Positions 45,311 to 55,860 of a DNA stretch of 64,000 nucleotides are shown piece by piece. How positions within the stretch are numbered: position 1 is the stretch's first letter; each line of letters opens with the position of its first letter. Both the position numbers and the translations under genes were made by a program. The notes beneath the pieces were generated by a model. The model had not been told where the DNA came from. It was given only the letters and a program-made list of their open reading frames with translations, and searched no databases. This stretch comes from Dermatemys mawii (lineage: Eukaryota; Chordata; Testudines; Dermatemydidae). Where the stretch lies: assembly GCA_007922305.1 (NCBI GenBank), contig ML677344.1, positions 2,256,497-2,320,496 of the forward strand, read 5' to 3'.

Positions 45311-46095
45311 CCACCTCTCTGGGGACGCCCGGGGTGTCTCTCATTCGCAGTGTGCTTGGCGATCTTCTGGTGCTGCCCATGGGATGGGCATATTTGCTGC
45401 TATTTCCTTTCACCCCTCTTGCCCGCTCTCAGGAGGATGTTACGCATCTCAAGCCCACGCTGGCGGGCGTCGCACATCCAGGCAGCTAGCCTGGGGCATG
45501 TGGTGCTGAGAGCGGAGGAGTGATGCGCTGCTGCCTTGTTCCTCTGAGGCAGCGTGGAGCCGGAGAGAGCGCCGAGGGCGCCGGAGAAGACGCTTCCCAC
45601 TTGTCTTGACTCCGAGCCAGGCCCCGTCAGCCAGCTGCACCACATCACGGCCAGCCTATGGCTGGCACCGCTTCCCCCTTCACTGAGCTCTGCAGTCAAG
45701 AAATCCCTCTGCCCTCTCCCGGGGGGTGAAGTTGGAACAGGAGAATGATCCTTAACCATGCTGGGCTCATCATCCCGCCCAGCAGAGCCAGGAATAGTTA
45801 CAGCTCCCCGAGGGCTACGGCCAGAGGTGCAGGGAGTGAGTCCTTTGGCCTGATTCTGGCCTCCCATACGCCAGCGTAACAACCTTGATGTCAGTGACTT
45901 ACCCCAGAGTGAGTGATGGGAGCAGGCTCCGGTCTCCCCTTTCCTCGGGGCCCATTGCAATCAAGGGGAGTCTTTCCATTGACCTCGGTAGGCGTTGGAT
46001 CAGCCCCGGGAGGCATTAACAGCGCGTGACTCTCCACTGTGCGGGGAGGAGGGACAAACACATCGTTGCAAGTATCAAGGTGGAGACACAAGGGG
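45311..46095. other. unclassified non-coding segment
   Basis: No gene recognised. 45840-46010 contains 'ggcctgattctggcctccc' and 'gttggatcagccccgggag' that resemble decayed halves of an interspersed inverted repeat. Confidence 0.35.
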
Positions 46096-46096
46096 A

Positions 46097-46165
46097 CCCT
46101 CTCCTGTTAGAAGGGACTGCAAGGGTCAAGTAGTCTAACTCCCTCCCAAGATGCCCACGGTGCAA
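46097..46165 (-). mobile_element. CR1 LINE 3'-end fragment
   Basis: In antisense 'tgttagaagggactgcaagggtcaagtagtctaactccc'. Confidence 0.6.
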
Positions 46166-46499
46166 ATTAGAGCAGCCCAAAGACTGCCCTCACTTGCCAC
46201 TGTAAAGATACAGATCATTTGCAAAATGTGATTTCCAGCATCACCAAAGTTCAGGACTCCTTGGATTCGGGGGGTTTCATTCAGGTCCTTTTATACAGCA
46301 TTTATCACCTGAATAACCGAGTGCATAAACTACTGTGCCCCTGACTGCTTCTCCCTGGTAAATTACCTGTATTCCAAGCCAACTTCTGTACGGGGATCAG
46401 GAGCCAGATGAAAGGGAACCCGTCTCTATAACAGTCACCTCTTCTCAGCAGTGGGCTAGGTGGTAGTGAAATCAAGGCAGGCAAGTAGAGGCTGCAGCC

Positions 46500-46870
46500 C
46501 GGAGTATGATATAAATATCAAAATGACTCCCCGCAGCGAGCTGCTCACCTGAGGTGGAAAGCCGCAGGTTCATTCAGCCCGGGAAATGAATGAGAATGAA
46601 GTGGAAGAATTTCCACATGACTCATCCCCTTGTATATTTCATAAAGTCTCAATCCCCAGAGCAAGGATGGGAGGTTCAGGCGTGCGGGCAATATTTGCAT
46701 GGGAGCCATGAATACAGGTGCATTGTTAATGAAATGAACGTTACTGGGGCTGAAATGCTGAGCTCCTCGTTCTTGGGTTATTCAGACAAACAAATCCGAA
46801 TGGAAGAACTTACTGCATTGGGAAACCTCTGGGCGAGCTCCTCAGCTTTGCCCTTTTATACCAGCTGAGA
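46500..46870. other. candidate conserved non-coding segment
   Basis: Repeat-free by eye and of mixed composition, with words such as aatgaatgagaatgaag, atttgcatggg (octamer-like) and ttgttaatgaaatgaac. It is an island between CR1 copies and looks unlike the decayed repeats around it. There is no coding signal. Conservation can only be tested by alignment. Confidence 0.3.
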
Positions 46871-46885
46871 ATCTGACCTGTTCAT

Positions 46886-47045
46886 ACGAACATAAGAATG
46901 GCCAGACTGGGTCAGACCAAAGGTCCATCTAGCCCAGTATCCTGTGTTCGACAGCGGCCAATGCCAGGTGCCCCGAGGAAATGAACAGAACAGGGAATCA
47001 TCAAGTGATCCATCCCCTGTCACCCATTCCCAGCTTCTGCTCACG
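46886..47045 (-). mobile_element. CR1 LINE 3'-end fragment
   Basis: In antisense 'cgaacataagaatggccagactgggtcagaccaaaggtccatctagcccagtatcctgtg', 'ccaatgccaggtgccccgagg', 'tcatcaagtgatccatcccctgtcaccc'. Low divergence suggests a comparatively young copy. Confidence 0.92.
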
Positions 47046-47049
47046 TTCA

Positions 47050-47235
47050 CAGCTGTAATAAAGACGAGACTGTAATTTCAGATTGTTTCTGCATATGATC
47101 AAAGAGGGAACCTGTGAGCCCTGTTAATGAGCTTTGCAAAAAGTAGATAATTTTGGCAGCAAGTAATTGTTATGAAAGATTTACGGGGCTTTTCTTTCAA
47201 ATCACTCGGAGCACATTTCTGCTCCACTTTTACTA
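47050..47235. other. candidate conserved non-coding segment
   Basis: Repeat-free block with catatgatcaaag (TCF/LEF-like), ctgttaatgagctttgcaaa and gtaattgttatgaaag. It adjoins the candidate at 46500 across a CR1 copy, so the two may once have been contiguous. Confidence 0.3.
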
Positions 47236-47344
47236 GCTGGCCTCTTCTGTTAAGCAAACACTCGTCGATGGGCCCTTGAGTTTAATTTTATTCCATCCCA
47301 TCTCTGTGATTGCAATTCCATTCAGTTCAAGAGTGGGAGCAGGC

Positions 47345-47440
47345 CTATTATTATGATTTATCTGTATTTCTGTAGGGCTTGGGAGCCTCAGGCATGGACC
47401 AGGCCCCATCTGTGCTATGCGCGGTACAGACACAGAACAA
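47345..47440 (-). repeat. MIR-like SINE tail
   Basis: 'tattattatgatttatctgtatttctgtagggcttgggagcctcagg' and 'aggccccatctgtgctatgcgcggtac'. Confidence 0.5.
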
Positions 47441-47489
47441 AAAGACGGATCCTGCCCCAGCGCACTAAAAGAGTAAGGACATTGCGCCC

Positions 47490-47645
47490 TCTGGAGCAGA
47501 AACTGATGGCTCTGTCACTGACTCTCTGCTTGACCTTGGACAAGTCACCTAGGCCCAGATTGTCAAAGGTATTTAGGCTCCCAATGAGAGTTAGGAGCTT
47601 AAATATCTTTGAAATGTGGGACTTTCAGTTCAAGGGAGGATGCTA
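47490..47645 (+). repeat. MIR-like SINE with internal insertion
   Basis: 'gatggctctgtcactgactctctgcttgaccttggacaagtcac' followed by 'ggcccagattgtcaaaggtatttaggctcc'. Confidence 0.65.
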
Positions 47646-47673
47646 ATCCATTCCTGTCTTGGCCAGTTTAGAC

Positions 47674-47833
47674 CAGTGGTTCTCAACCTATTTACTGTGT
47701 GTGTGTTATGTTATGTGGGCTGCATCCATACAATATATATACTACTTGCATGGTCCTGAGGATGTCACATGGGCTGCACGTGTGTGCTGATTGGGCCGCA
47801 AGCAGCCCACGGGCTACAGGTTGAGAACCACAC
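47674..47833. mobile_element. hAT-like non-autonomous element
   Basis: cagtggttctcaacct at the left and aggttgagaaccacac at the right are inverted for about 14 of 16 bases. 160 bp long with no coding capacity. No clear 8-bp duplication. Confidence 0.75.
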
Positions 47834-47889
47834 TAATCATGTATTTGTACAGCACCTGCCACACAGGGGCTCTGATCTCAGATGCATTC

Positions 47890-48460
47890 CCTAAAAACGA
47901 CCATAATACTCCTCCTCCTCCTCAATTATTTCATACCCAGGTCTGCATCCATCAGGTTCAAATCTGGCTCACGGGGATACAAAGTACAAAAGAAATTTCC
48001 CATTTCCCGGCTTCTTCCCTTGTGGTCCTCCTTCCAACACATCCTCTAGATTAAGAGCGAATTTCCATTGCCAGGCAGCGGCTAGAACACCTTCTGTCCT
48101 GTTCAACCATTTGTCCAGGGCCTCAGCAAATGTTTTTCTGATTTCCCAGGCTGCAGAATTTTAATGGATCTGAGCATCAACTGTCTCCCCAATGATTCTG
48201 TTTCATCAGCTCCCAGGAAACGGCTGACCAAAGCCCCTTAGCAGGGGTCAATTTAGATTTCAGCAAGTGATTAGCTTCTTATTTCCCTCTGGAATTAGCC
48301 CTCTTGAATAACTTTGTGCAACCCATTATTTTCCCACTGCGGACGCCAAGGGCCGGAGGTCGAATTATGATTTAAATATACAGTGTCGGGCTCGGGAGCT
48401 GGGGTTTGCGCATTTTCTTCCCACGATTAAACCTCTATCTCTAAGTGGCTTGTGCCTGTG
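47890..48460. other. unclassified, AT-richer segment
   Basis: No gene recognised. 48180-48400 has an unbroken run of homeodomain-like words (aagtgattagcttc, ctggaattagcc, aattatgatttaaat) and may be a conserved element. Confidence 0.3.
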
Positions 48461-48464
48461 TCCG

Positions 48465-48560
48465 AGAAAAGCAGAGTCGGCCTCTAAGTGCTCGATAGGG
48501 AGTCAGCAGATCTGGGTTCAGATCCCTGGTTCCATCACAAACGGCTTCATGTGCAGATTC
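48465..48560 (+). repeat. tRNA-like SINE head
   Basis: 'tctaagtgctcgatagggagtcagcagatctgggttcagatccctgg', with the B-box-like ggttcagatcc. Confidence 0.5.
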
Positions 48561-48599
48561 CAGGCAGAGAAGGAATAGACCGAAACGGGGATTGCCCAT

Positions 48600-49150
48600 T
48601 TACGGCAACATCTGGATAAGTGGAGGAATCATGTGATGAGTCAACATCTGGATAGGCTTGGAGTGTCCACTTCACCACCTGGTGTCCAGTTCTGCCTACC
48701 CTCTCCCTGGAGGGTAGTCAGGGGCTGATTGAGGTGAGGTCCTTGGAATCCAGACCTGGCTATTCCAGGCTCATACAAGCAGACTTTATTATTCATCATA
48801 TGGTAAGGGAGTCATGCAGGTACCGTGGTTACCTGCTCTCACCTGGCTAGGCCCAGCTGCCCCACCTGGGACCTTATAGGAGAGCGAAGGGAGTGGTTGT
48901 GCTTCTACCTGGGTAGGAGTGTTCTCAGTACTGACTCCTCCTCCCAGAGGGGTGTGGCATTACCTGACTCCTCCCCAAAGGGGGTGGAGTTACAGCACTC
49001 AGCTTCCTTATTATCAGAGAAGGGCCTTAGCCAGAACAAGCCTCCCCTTCCCCCAGCACGTTGGCTCCTCGGAACTCCATGCCGCAGGTCCCTATCTGCT
49101 TATTAAAGAGACAGACCTACATATACATTGCACTTCTTGATCATATATGT
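48600..49150 (-). mobile_element. possible LTR, unclassified
   Basis: On the minus strand a TATA-like 'ctcctataaggtccc' is followed about 75 bases on by AATAAAG in 'tgaataataaagtctgc'. Spacing and order suit an LTR. The termini (about 48635 and 49151) are not confirmed by a duplication. Confidence 0.4.
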
Positions 49151-49189
49151 CACGACTGGTCCAGGTCTCATATACCATCACTTTCACCT

Positions 49190-49490
49190 CTCTCCTGGTT
49201 AGTGTGGCCAACTCCTGCAATTTTATTATAAATCTGATGATATTTGGTGTTTTACCAAATGCCCCAGCTCCTGAAGTCATTTGATTTATGGGGAATTTCA
49301 GCTTTATGGTGTTTTTTTTAAGTAAGTTTCTGGCTCTCACAACTGGGGCAAAAAGCTTGAAAACCCATCCCTCCTAAGAGCTCAACCCCAGAAGGCAAAT
49401 AATCAGAACCCCAAATGTATTACTCTAAAAAAAACCTCTTGATTTTTAAGCCAATTCTCACGATTCTGGGGAGGCTGAGCTCATGATGTC
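49190..49490 (-). repeat. interspersed repeat, AT-rich
   Basis: The complement of 'ttgatttttaagccaattctcacgattctggggaggctgagctcatg' together with 'gtttctggctctcacaactgggg' forms a repeat that I recall from reptile genomes but cannot classify. Confidence 0.45.
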
Positions 49491-49870
49491 TCACCCCTGG
49501 GGATTGGCAAGGTCCCCATGAACGTGCCACATCACAGTGGCACTGGCTTTTCAGCTCTGTCAGGTCCTGCCTTCCCTTCCCCCCACCCCCTGCAATTTTC
49601 TAGCTGCAAACCCCTCAATTCTTTGGAGGGCACAAAAAATGGAGGCTGCTGTTTATAAAAGAAATTGGGCCGTCGACTTCACGTGGCCTGGAAATAGCTT
49701 CCATGTTTCACGGCGTCTTAATTTCCTCGCCAGTCCTAATGGTGTGATTTAGTCCAGTATTCTGCTGCTCTTGCAGTTGGGTCTATGGTCAGTCCCTCCA
49801 GGTGGTCTGTCTTTTGAACAGCCGAGGAATGGAGCATTGGCGGGCTGAGCTGATTTGTCATCATCAAGCA
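49491..49870. other. unclassified non-coding segment
   Basis: Nothing recognised. Confidence 0.4.
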
Positions 49871-49876
49871 AGGCTT

Positions 49877-50072
49877 TCAGGCCTGCACAACCTGCGGCCT
49901 GGGGGCCACATGCGGCCTGCACGGACTCACTGTGCGGCCCGCGGAGGGTGAATAGGGGTGGGGCAAGCCAAGCGGTGGGGTGGGGGGAAGCGGATGGGGC
50001 GGGGCTTTTCGCCCGCAGCTGGTTTTTTTGCAGTAATGTGGCTCTCGCTGCTTTCCGAGTTGTGCAGGCCTG
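49877..50072. mobile_element. hAT-like MITE with G-rich core
   Basis: caggcctgcacaacctgcgg at the left and gagttgtgcaggcctg at the right are inverted ends. The interior (about 49960-50005) has four or more G-runs of four to six bases, a potential G-quadruplex. It has no coding capacity. Confidence 0.75.
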
Positions 50073-50389
50073 TTGGATGAGGACTTGGACGGGAGATCGC
50101 TAGGGAAAAGCCAGGTATTAGTGACTCCATAGGCGGTACTGTTTCTATCGGCGTCAGTCCTGATCTGTGGCACAGCAGTGGGGATGCTGTGATCCTGGTG
50201 TTACCATCTCAAGTGGGACCAAAACGGGAAGTCTTTAGAGGTGTATCGGTCTGTCTCATTGCGATGATCGTCCCTCCGAACTCTTGAGAAGCCAGCTAAC
50301 GTGGATATCCCGTGCAAATTCCAGCTCTCCTTCTCCACACACCCCTACAGATCCAATGAGATCAGATAGTTACTACCTTCCTATTCTGT

Positions 50390-50475
50390 ATCAGTATTTT
50401 TATTAGCATAGTGCCCAGAGGCTTCAATCAGGGCCTCCCTGCGCAAGGCACTGTACAAACTCTTTAGTAAACAGT
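50390..50475 (-). repeat. MIR-like SINE tail
   Basis: 'gtatttttattagcatagtgcccagaggcttcaatcagggcctccctgcgcaaggcactgtac'. Confidence 0.55.
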
Positions 50476-51234
50476 GTCTAACACTGGGTGTGTCACAGCT
50501 GTTGTGATCTGCCCAGAGGTGGCTGCCTTGCAGTGTTGGGTGGATCACAGCCCTTAAGTAGTCTGGACGATCCTTTGCAAAGCCATTTGGGAGCCCAGCG
50601 CTGTGTACACACGAAGCCATGTTCATTTTCTTTGCTGCTGTCAGGACATAAAATCTCGCCCCTGGTAAGGAAAACAAACAGACCCTCCTGGAGAGTGAGC
50701 CTGTGAGCTAGTTGTCTCTGGTGGCGCCTGGTTATTTGCTGAGTTTCATAGGCAGGTAGATAGGGGCAGATGTTGGGATAGGAAGGAAGCTGTTCTACTG
50801 GGGAAGATTCCCTGGAGACTCCTCGACAATGGAACGGATTAGAGAAAGGACACGATGCCAAGGTTTGGAGCATATTAGAGGAAAGGTCCAATGCAAAGGT
50901 TTATAGAGGCTCCTTGATGATCTATTAACCAAGAAGCTAACATGTGAGATACCGCTGGCAGCAGACAGCGTAAATATGGAAGCCTGGTGATAAAGTCTAG
51001 GCAGCTTCCAAGTGGCCGCGGTAACGTCGTGTAAGCTACGGGTTTATCACCAGTGTGGCATACTGCAGCCCTAGTGAATCAGCCCAGCGAGAGGCTCATT
51101 TCTGGGGATGACTCTGACTCAGGCAGGATTAGTGCTTAGCAGCTCGCTGGTAGGCGAAGGTTTGTGGCCGGCCAGGGATACAGAGAGCCCGAGTCTCTCT
51201 CTTCTCAAAGCAGGATGAGCAGGGAGTCACTCAT
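50476..51234. other. unclassified non-coding segment
   Basis: Nothing recognised. Near 50825-50905 a block of about 35 bases is roughly duplicated (agaggaaaggtccaatgcaaagg / agagaaaggacacgatgccaagg). Confidence 0.4.
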
Positions 51235-51235
51235 A

Positions 51236-51490
51236 ACATCATAAGAATGGCCGGACTGGGTCAGACCAAAGGTCCATCCAGCCCAGTATCTTGTCTACCG
51301 ACAGTGGCCAATGTCAGGTGCCACGGAGTGAGTGAACCTAACAGGTAATGATCAAGTGATCTCTCTCCTGCCATCCATCACCCGCCTCTGATAAACAGAG
51401 GCTAGGGACACTATTCCTTACCCAGCCTGGCTAATAGCCATTCATGGACTTAACCTCCATGAATTTATCCAGTTCTCTTTTAAACCCTGT
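51236..51490 (-). mobile_element. CR1 LINE 3'-end fragment
   Basis: In antisense it has the same terminal block as 46886, extended by 'aaacagaggctagggacactattccttacccagcc', 'taatagccattcatggacttaacctccatgaatttatcc'. Confidence 0.92.
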
Positions 51491-52140
51491 TTTAAACTCA
51501 GTTGAAATCAATGGAGATCATGTGGCTAAGGGCAATATGAGAGCAGAAACCACCTCCGCTTGGGATGGGAGACCTCCAGGATCGACGGAGGCTCTGAAGT
51601 TAGTGCTTTCTCCTTGCGGCATTGCTGAGGGTACCACAGTGCAGTCCTAGAGGGTGTCTTCGATTAAGGCAGAAAACTGACGTCGTGACCTCTTGGGATC
51701 AGTAAAGAGCCCAGAGCGCTTGTAGGAAGCGCTGGCATATTCACCTGGAATTTGGCCAGTGGCCCTGTATTTGTTATTACATTCAGCCGCTGAATCGCCC
51801 CTACAATTCCAGCTGGCTCATCGCCTCCTGTCCTAAACTGGCATGGAGCATTGCTGTCAGCTGTCAGAGAACTTCCCCCGTCCACCTCAGAGCTGGCCGC
51901 ATTTCAGTGGTGGGTGGAGTGGTTTGCTAGAGAGATATTCTGTGCAGTCCGTTAGTTAGTCACACCGCTTACTGCTAACCACGTGCTCCTTCTGGGAGCT
52001 ACTTTCTTCTGCAGCAAGTGCTTTGCTCCCACTAAAGTGGCGATTTTTGACACCACACAACTCCCACTGAAATCAATGTCTCCTCGGCAAGCCTGAAAGG
52101 AATCAGGCTGGATGGGAACACCACTGTCCCCTTACTGCTT
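51491..52140. other. unclassified non-coding segment
   Basis: Nothing recognised. Confidence 0.4.
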
Positions 52141-52144
52141 TGAG

Positions 52145-52335
52145 CTGCATTAATACTGGCCTCTCTATAGTGCTTTGTGTCAGTAGATCCCAAAGTGCTC
52201 ACTATCATGAGCCCATTTTACAGATAGGGAAACTGAGGCACAGAAGAGGGAAGTGACTTTGCTTAAGCTTACCCAGTGGCAGAATTGGAACGAGAACCGA
52301 GCTCACCTGAGGTTTACCCCAGTGCTTTGGTCTCA
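52145..52335 (-). repeat. MIR/CORE-type SINE, antisense
   Basis: 'tagatcccaaagtgctcactatc', 'ccattttacagatagggaaactgaggcacag', 'aagtgactttgcttaagc', 'cagtggcagaattggaacg'. Confidence 0.78.
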
Positions 52336-53055
52336 AGGTCACACTACAGGATGGACGATGGAGCTCTTTGGACCAGTCCTCAGTGCTGTATATTGGCCCA
52401 AGCCCATAGGAAGCACTAGAGGGAGATTGGCCTACACCAGATGAGAGTCAGGCCCATTATCTGCTGGCCCCTGCTCACAGCCTAGTAAGAAGGATGGTGG
52501 CAAAGAAAAATCAGGTGCAGCGTGTGTCACGGCCCCTTCGCCAGCAGCTACACCAAAAATCTCTCCTCTGCTGGCTATTTAAGTTCACGCCATGTGGTAG
52601 CAAATGAACAGCTGGGGACAGCGCAGATTTTTCCAGTGTCCTCAACCAAAATCTCCCCCAACTTTGGGAAAGGTCTGAATAGGGTGCAAACTTCGCAGCT
52701 GCTGTCGTCTATTGCAGGCTAAGCCAAGTCCCTGGATCTAAATGTAAGACAATAGGCTACTCCTACTGGAGACCTGTAGCTTTAGTGCTGACGGACGCAG
52801 GCAGACACCAGAAATCCCAATGGGCTGCAACTTAGGTTCACCTGGACTTTTGCTCCACCTGCCCGGAGACCTGAGATTGTAACGAAACACGCCATCACGC
52901 TCCTTTGTCATGCATGGCTTCTGTTTTTGCTGTTCAGCTTCTATCAACAGGCACTGCCACTCTCTTGGTATGGCCTCCAGCAGGTGGGTCTTCCCAGCAG
53001 CGTTGTTACAGGTGCCCAGATACTAAGGTGATGGGCACCAGTAGGAGAACCTGGA
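52336..53055. other. unclassified non-coding segment
   Basis: Nothing recognised. Confidence 0.4.
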
Positions 53056-53058
53056 TCT

Positions 53059-53068
53059 CAAGATGGAC
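53059..53068. repeat. target-site duplication of the hammerhead unit (left)
   Basis: caagatggac is repeated exactly at 53196-53205. Confidence 0.85.
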
Positions 53069-53195
53069 GGGATCAGAGGGGTAGCCATGTCCGTCTGTAT
53101 CCACAGAAACAACGAGGAGTCCGGGAGCACCTTAAAGACTAAGAGATTTATTTGGGCATAAGCTTTCGTGGGTGAAAAACCCACTTCTTCAGATG
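53069..53195 (-). mobile_element. 127-bp stand-alone PLE terminal unit
   Basis: On the minus strand this runs from catctgaagaagtggg... to ...acccctctgatccc, containing only the hammerhead motif, an 'aaataaatctcttagtcttt' linker and the terminal sequence. A perfect 10-bp duplication surrounds it, so this is a complete insertion rather than a remnant left after decay of a longer copy. It encodes nothing and must have moved using proteins supplied by a full PLE. Confidence 0.85.
53155..53195 (-). ncRNA. hammerhead ribozyme motif, conserved core intact
   Basis: The core ctgaaga (complement of 53186-53192) is followed by a six-pair helix GUGGGU/ACCCAC with loop ttttc, then gaaa (complement of 53164-53167) and a short gc...gc helix around ttat. 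C3, U4, G5, A6, G8, A9, G12, A13 and A14 are all present. It is the only one of the four copies in the window with an unmutated core. Activity is inferred, not shown. Confidence 0.7.
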
Positions 53196-53205
53196 CAAGA
53201 TGGAC

Positions 53206-54300
53206 AGTGACAGCCGTGTGGCCATCGCTTGTGATTTTTGAATTTTTTCTTGATTTTCGAGGCCTGATGCCTGATGTCTGAAGCTTTGCGGTTGTCCGTG
53301 ATGTGCCGATTGTGTCCTGCAGGGCCGCTTTTGCCGTCATAGGGGCTGGTGCCCTGTGCCAAATAGCGCCAAAACCAAGGGCTGTTTGTTGTAGGATATT
53401 TTTCCTGTGATGGCTCTGGAATGAGTGACTCTTAAACAGGACACCAGGCGGGGCTGACCCGAGCACCCCACCTCCCAGCCCCACACGCGGTGTTGGCTTG
53501 TGCAGTTCACCCCTCCCACATGTGGGGCTGGCACAGTCAGCTGGCCTGAGCCCCGTCCTGTGCACAAGGCTGGCCTTAGGGTGCCCCCTTTCCATGTGCA
53601 TGGCTGGCCTGAGCTCCTTGGCGTCACTGGCATTGCTGCTTGCCCCCTCTCCCTCTGAACTTTCTTCTACATCCACTAGGAGGGCATGCCCCACGTTTTT
53701 GGCAAAACTGAGCATTTTCCCCATTTACTCTTGTCAACTGATCATTAGAGTATATGGGACAAATCCCAAGTTTTGAAAAACAACAACCACCACCACCCCA
53801 GGACTCCCAGGACAGGGCTTAAAAGGGGGACTGTCCTGGCCAAAATGGGACACAAGGTCGCCCTACTTAAAAGTGACCCACTACAAGAAAAATAGTTGGA
53901 TTAGTGGCTCTTTTGGCTTCTCTTTGGTGACTAACAAAGGCCTGTAACATTTTGTTTGTTTGTTTTCAAGAGGGGGTTTTCTTCTAATTATTTTACAGTT
54001 GAACTTCAAGACGAGGGCATTGTGGTTTTCCTGAAAGGGTCTATGGGGAATCTGGATTCTGATGGGGTAAGTGCCAGTGAACTGAGACCTTAGCTGTTGA
54101 AATGTGGCAGGGATTATGAAATGCTAGATAGTTTTAGAGACGGCTTTGCTCCACTGTGATTCCTATTTAACTCAAATGTCCAACAACCATTAGGGAGAAA
54201 GATCTCTTTGTTAAAGATTCATTCCCCCTCCTCACTTTCAACCGAGGGCTGACATCTCCAGTTCCCCCTTCCTCCAAGGAGACCTCCCGAGGAACAGCAA
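53206..54300. other. unclassified non-coding segment
   Basis: No gene recognised. 53745-53870 ('gggacaaatccc' ... 'ggactgtcctggcc' ... 'gggacacaaggtcgccctac') resembles an interspersed repeat that I cannot name. Confidence 0.35.
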
Positions 54301-54600
54301 AGACAAGGCTTGGTATTTCTGAAGTTAAAATCAAAAAAGGCAGGTGCGTGTTTCAAACACACGCAAGAACCGGAGCTCCGGTTTATTCACTTGGCTGCTC
54401 TCTTTAACTGGACAGGAGTCCTCTTTCCAATATCGGTTTTTCTGCGCCTGAAAAATTAGCTAGGTAACAAGAACGAGCCTCTTAGACTAAGATGTATTGA
54501 TCATGCACCTTCTGAGTTGCCAGTAGCTAAGCAACAAGGGCTTCTAATGGTTCTGATGCCAGGTCGACATGTTATTGCGACCTAGCAGGGCAGATCATGA
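54301..54600. other. candidate conserved non-coding segment
   Basis: Repeat-free by eye. Contains a gttgcc...agcaac inverted half-site pair at about 54518-54537 (spacing 8, wider than an RFX X-box), and 'tttcaaacacacgcaag'. Motif evidence is weak. Confidence 0.25.
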
Positions 54601-55700
54601 GTGAAGGCACAGATCCTTGCCCAGCTGCTGGGTCTGTGGTAGCACCACTGAGTAGGTGGCAAGTGGCAAATTGCTGCACCTTTCGTAAACATATTGGGAG
54701 CCATATCTATCCCTGGTGTGATTTCGCTGCCCCTGCCGAGTCCGGCTGTTACACGTTCGCAGTGTTCTACCCCAGAGGCGGCTGCATCTCGCTGCCCGGT
54801 GAAATGATCCGTCTTGTTTACAATGATTTGCACCCTTCCGAGAGGGAAAGGTCTCCTCTCCGCGGGATCTATTAGGAAGATGGTCAATCATTCTGCAATC
54901 TGACCGCGCCCCCGCCGCAGGTGGGCTGGAACTAACGTCTGCCTTTGTTTCTTTGTGAGTGGCAAAATGGATATTGATTCGCAACCATCTCCTCCTCGCC
55001 TGGAAAGAGCCAAAATCCTAATCTCGGTAATTCCCTGGGGGTAAGGTGGGGGCAGCTTTTCAGTCAGTGGGAAGGACCTGCAGGCCTTATACAGCTGCAG
55101 CTGTGAGCACCGGCCACCCTCTACTGCATCCCTCTGGCCAGGGGAAGGGATCAGCCTGCATGCCAGAGAGCAGGTGGATTTATTTCTGACTGAATTTAGA
55201 ATGAGCCAGGAGAAATAAGACCTTTATTGATCCACCCAGCGGTACTGGCCCTGCCCCTGCCGTGCCCCAGAGGTGGGAATTCCACGTCCGTGGGCCATTC
55301 TGCAGAGACTTTTGACGCAAGCGCCCGTGTGTGTGTTAGAGACCTGGGGTGAAATCCCCAGCCACGCTGAAGTCAAGGGGACCAGCATCCCGGCTTGCAG
55401 AGTAGGACCAGGTCTGGGGCTATCGACCTCTTTCGCAGACACATTGTCAGAGAGTAATAACTTCCCGCGACTACCGCCCCAAGTGGGGTGCAAACCTGTC
55501 TCCTAGAAGGGAAGCCTTCTGGCACCTGTTCCCAGTTCCCAGTCTGGGTTGTTTGTCTCTTTAGGTTGTCAGCGCTCCTAGCTCTTCTGGGTAGTCTTCA
55601 GGTCTAAGGCACCACCACCCTGAATCTGGTACTGCCATGTGCGCCGGCACAAGGAGTGACCAGGTCAAAGCAGTAGCAGGGTGAGTATAAATTAGCCGGA
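54601..55700. other. unclassified non-coding segment
   Basis: Nothing recognised. Confidence 0.4.
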
Positions 55701-55704
55701 GAGC

Positions 55705-55860
55705 TCAAAGACTCCCCATGTTACAGATGGGGAAACTGAGGCACAGAGAGCCGGCCAGCCCCCTAAGGTTATCCAGTGAGTCAGTAGCAAAGCCAGGAAT
55801 AGATCCCAGGCCTTTTAATGCCTAGTGCAATATCCTAGCTCCTGGACGCACTGTCTCCCC
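55705..55860 (-). repeat. MIR-like SINE, antisense
   Basis: 'ccatgttacagatggggaaactgaggcacagagag', 'ggttatccagtgagtcagtagc' and 'atcctagctcctggacgcactg'. Confidence 0.75.

Noticed and set aside
53023..53724. 233-codon open frame on the minus strand
   Set aside because: It runs through the 127-bp PLE unit and its target-site duplications, so it is not an evolved coding exon. The remaining translation has no recognisable domain.
54518..54537. RFX X-box (gttgcc...agcaac)
   Set aside because: The spacer between half-sites is eight bases, while the X-box consensus allows zero to three.
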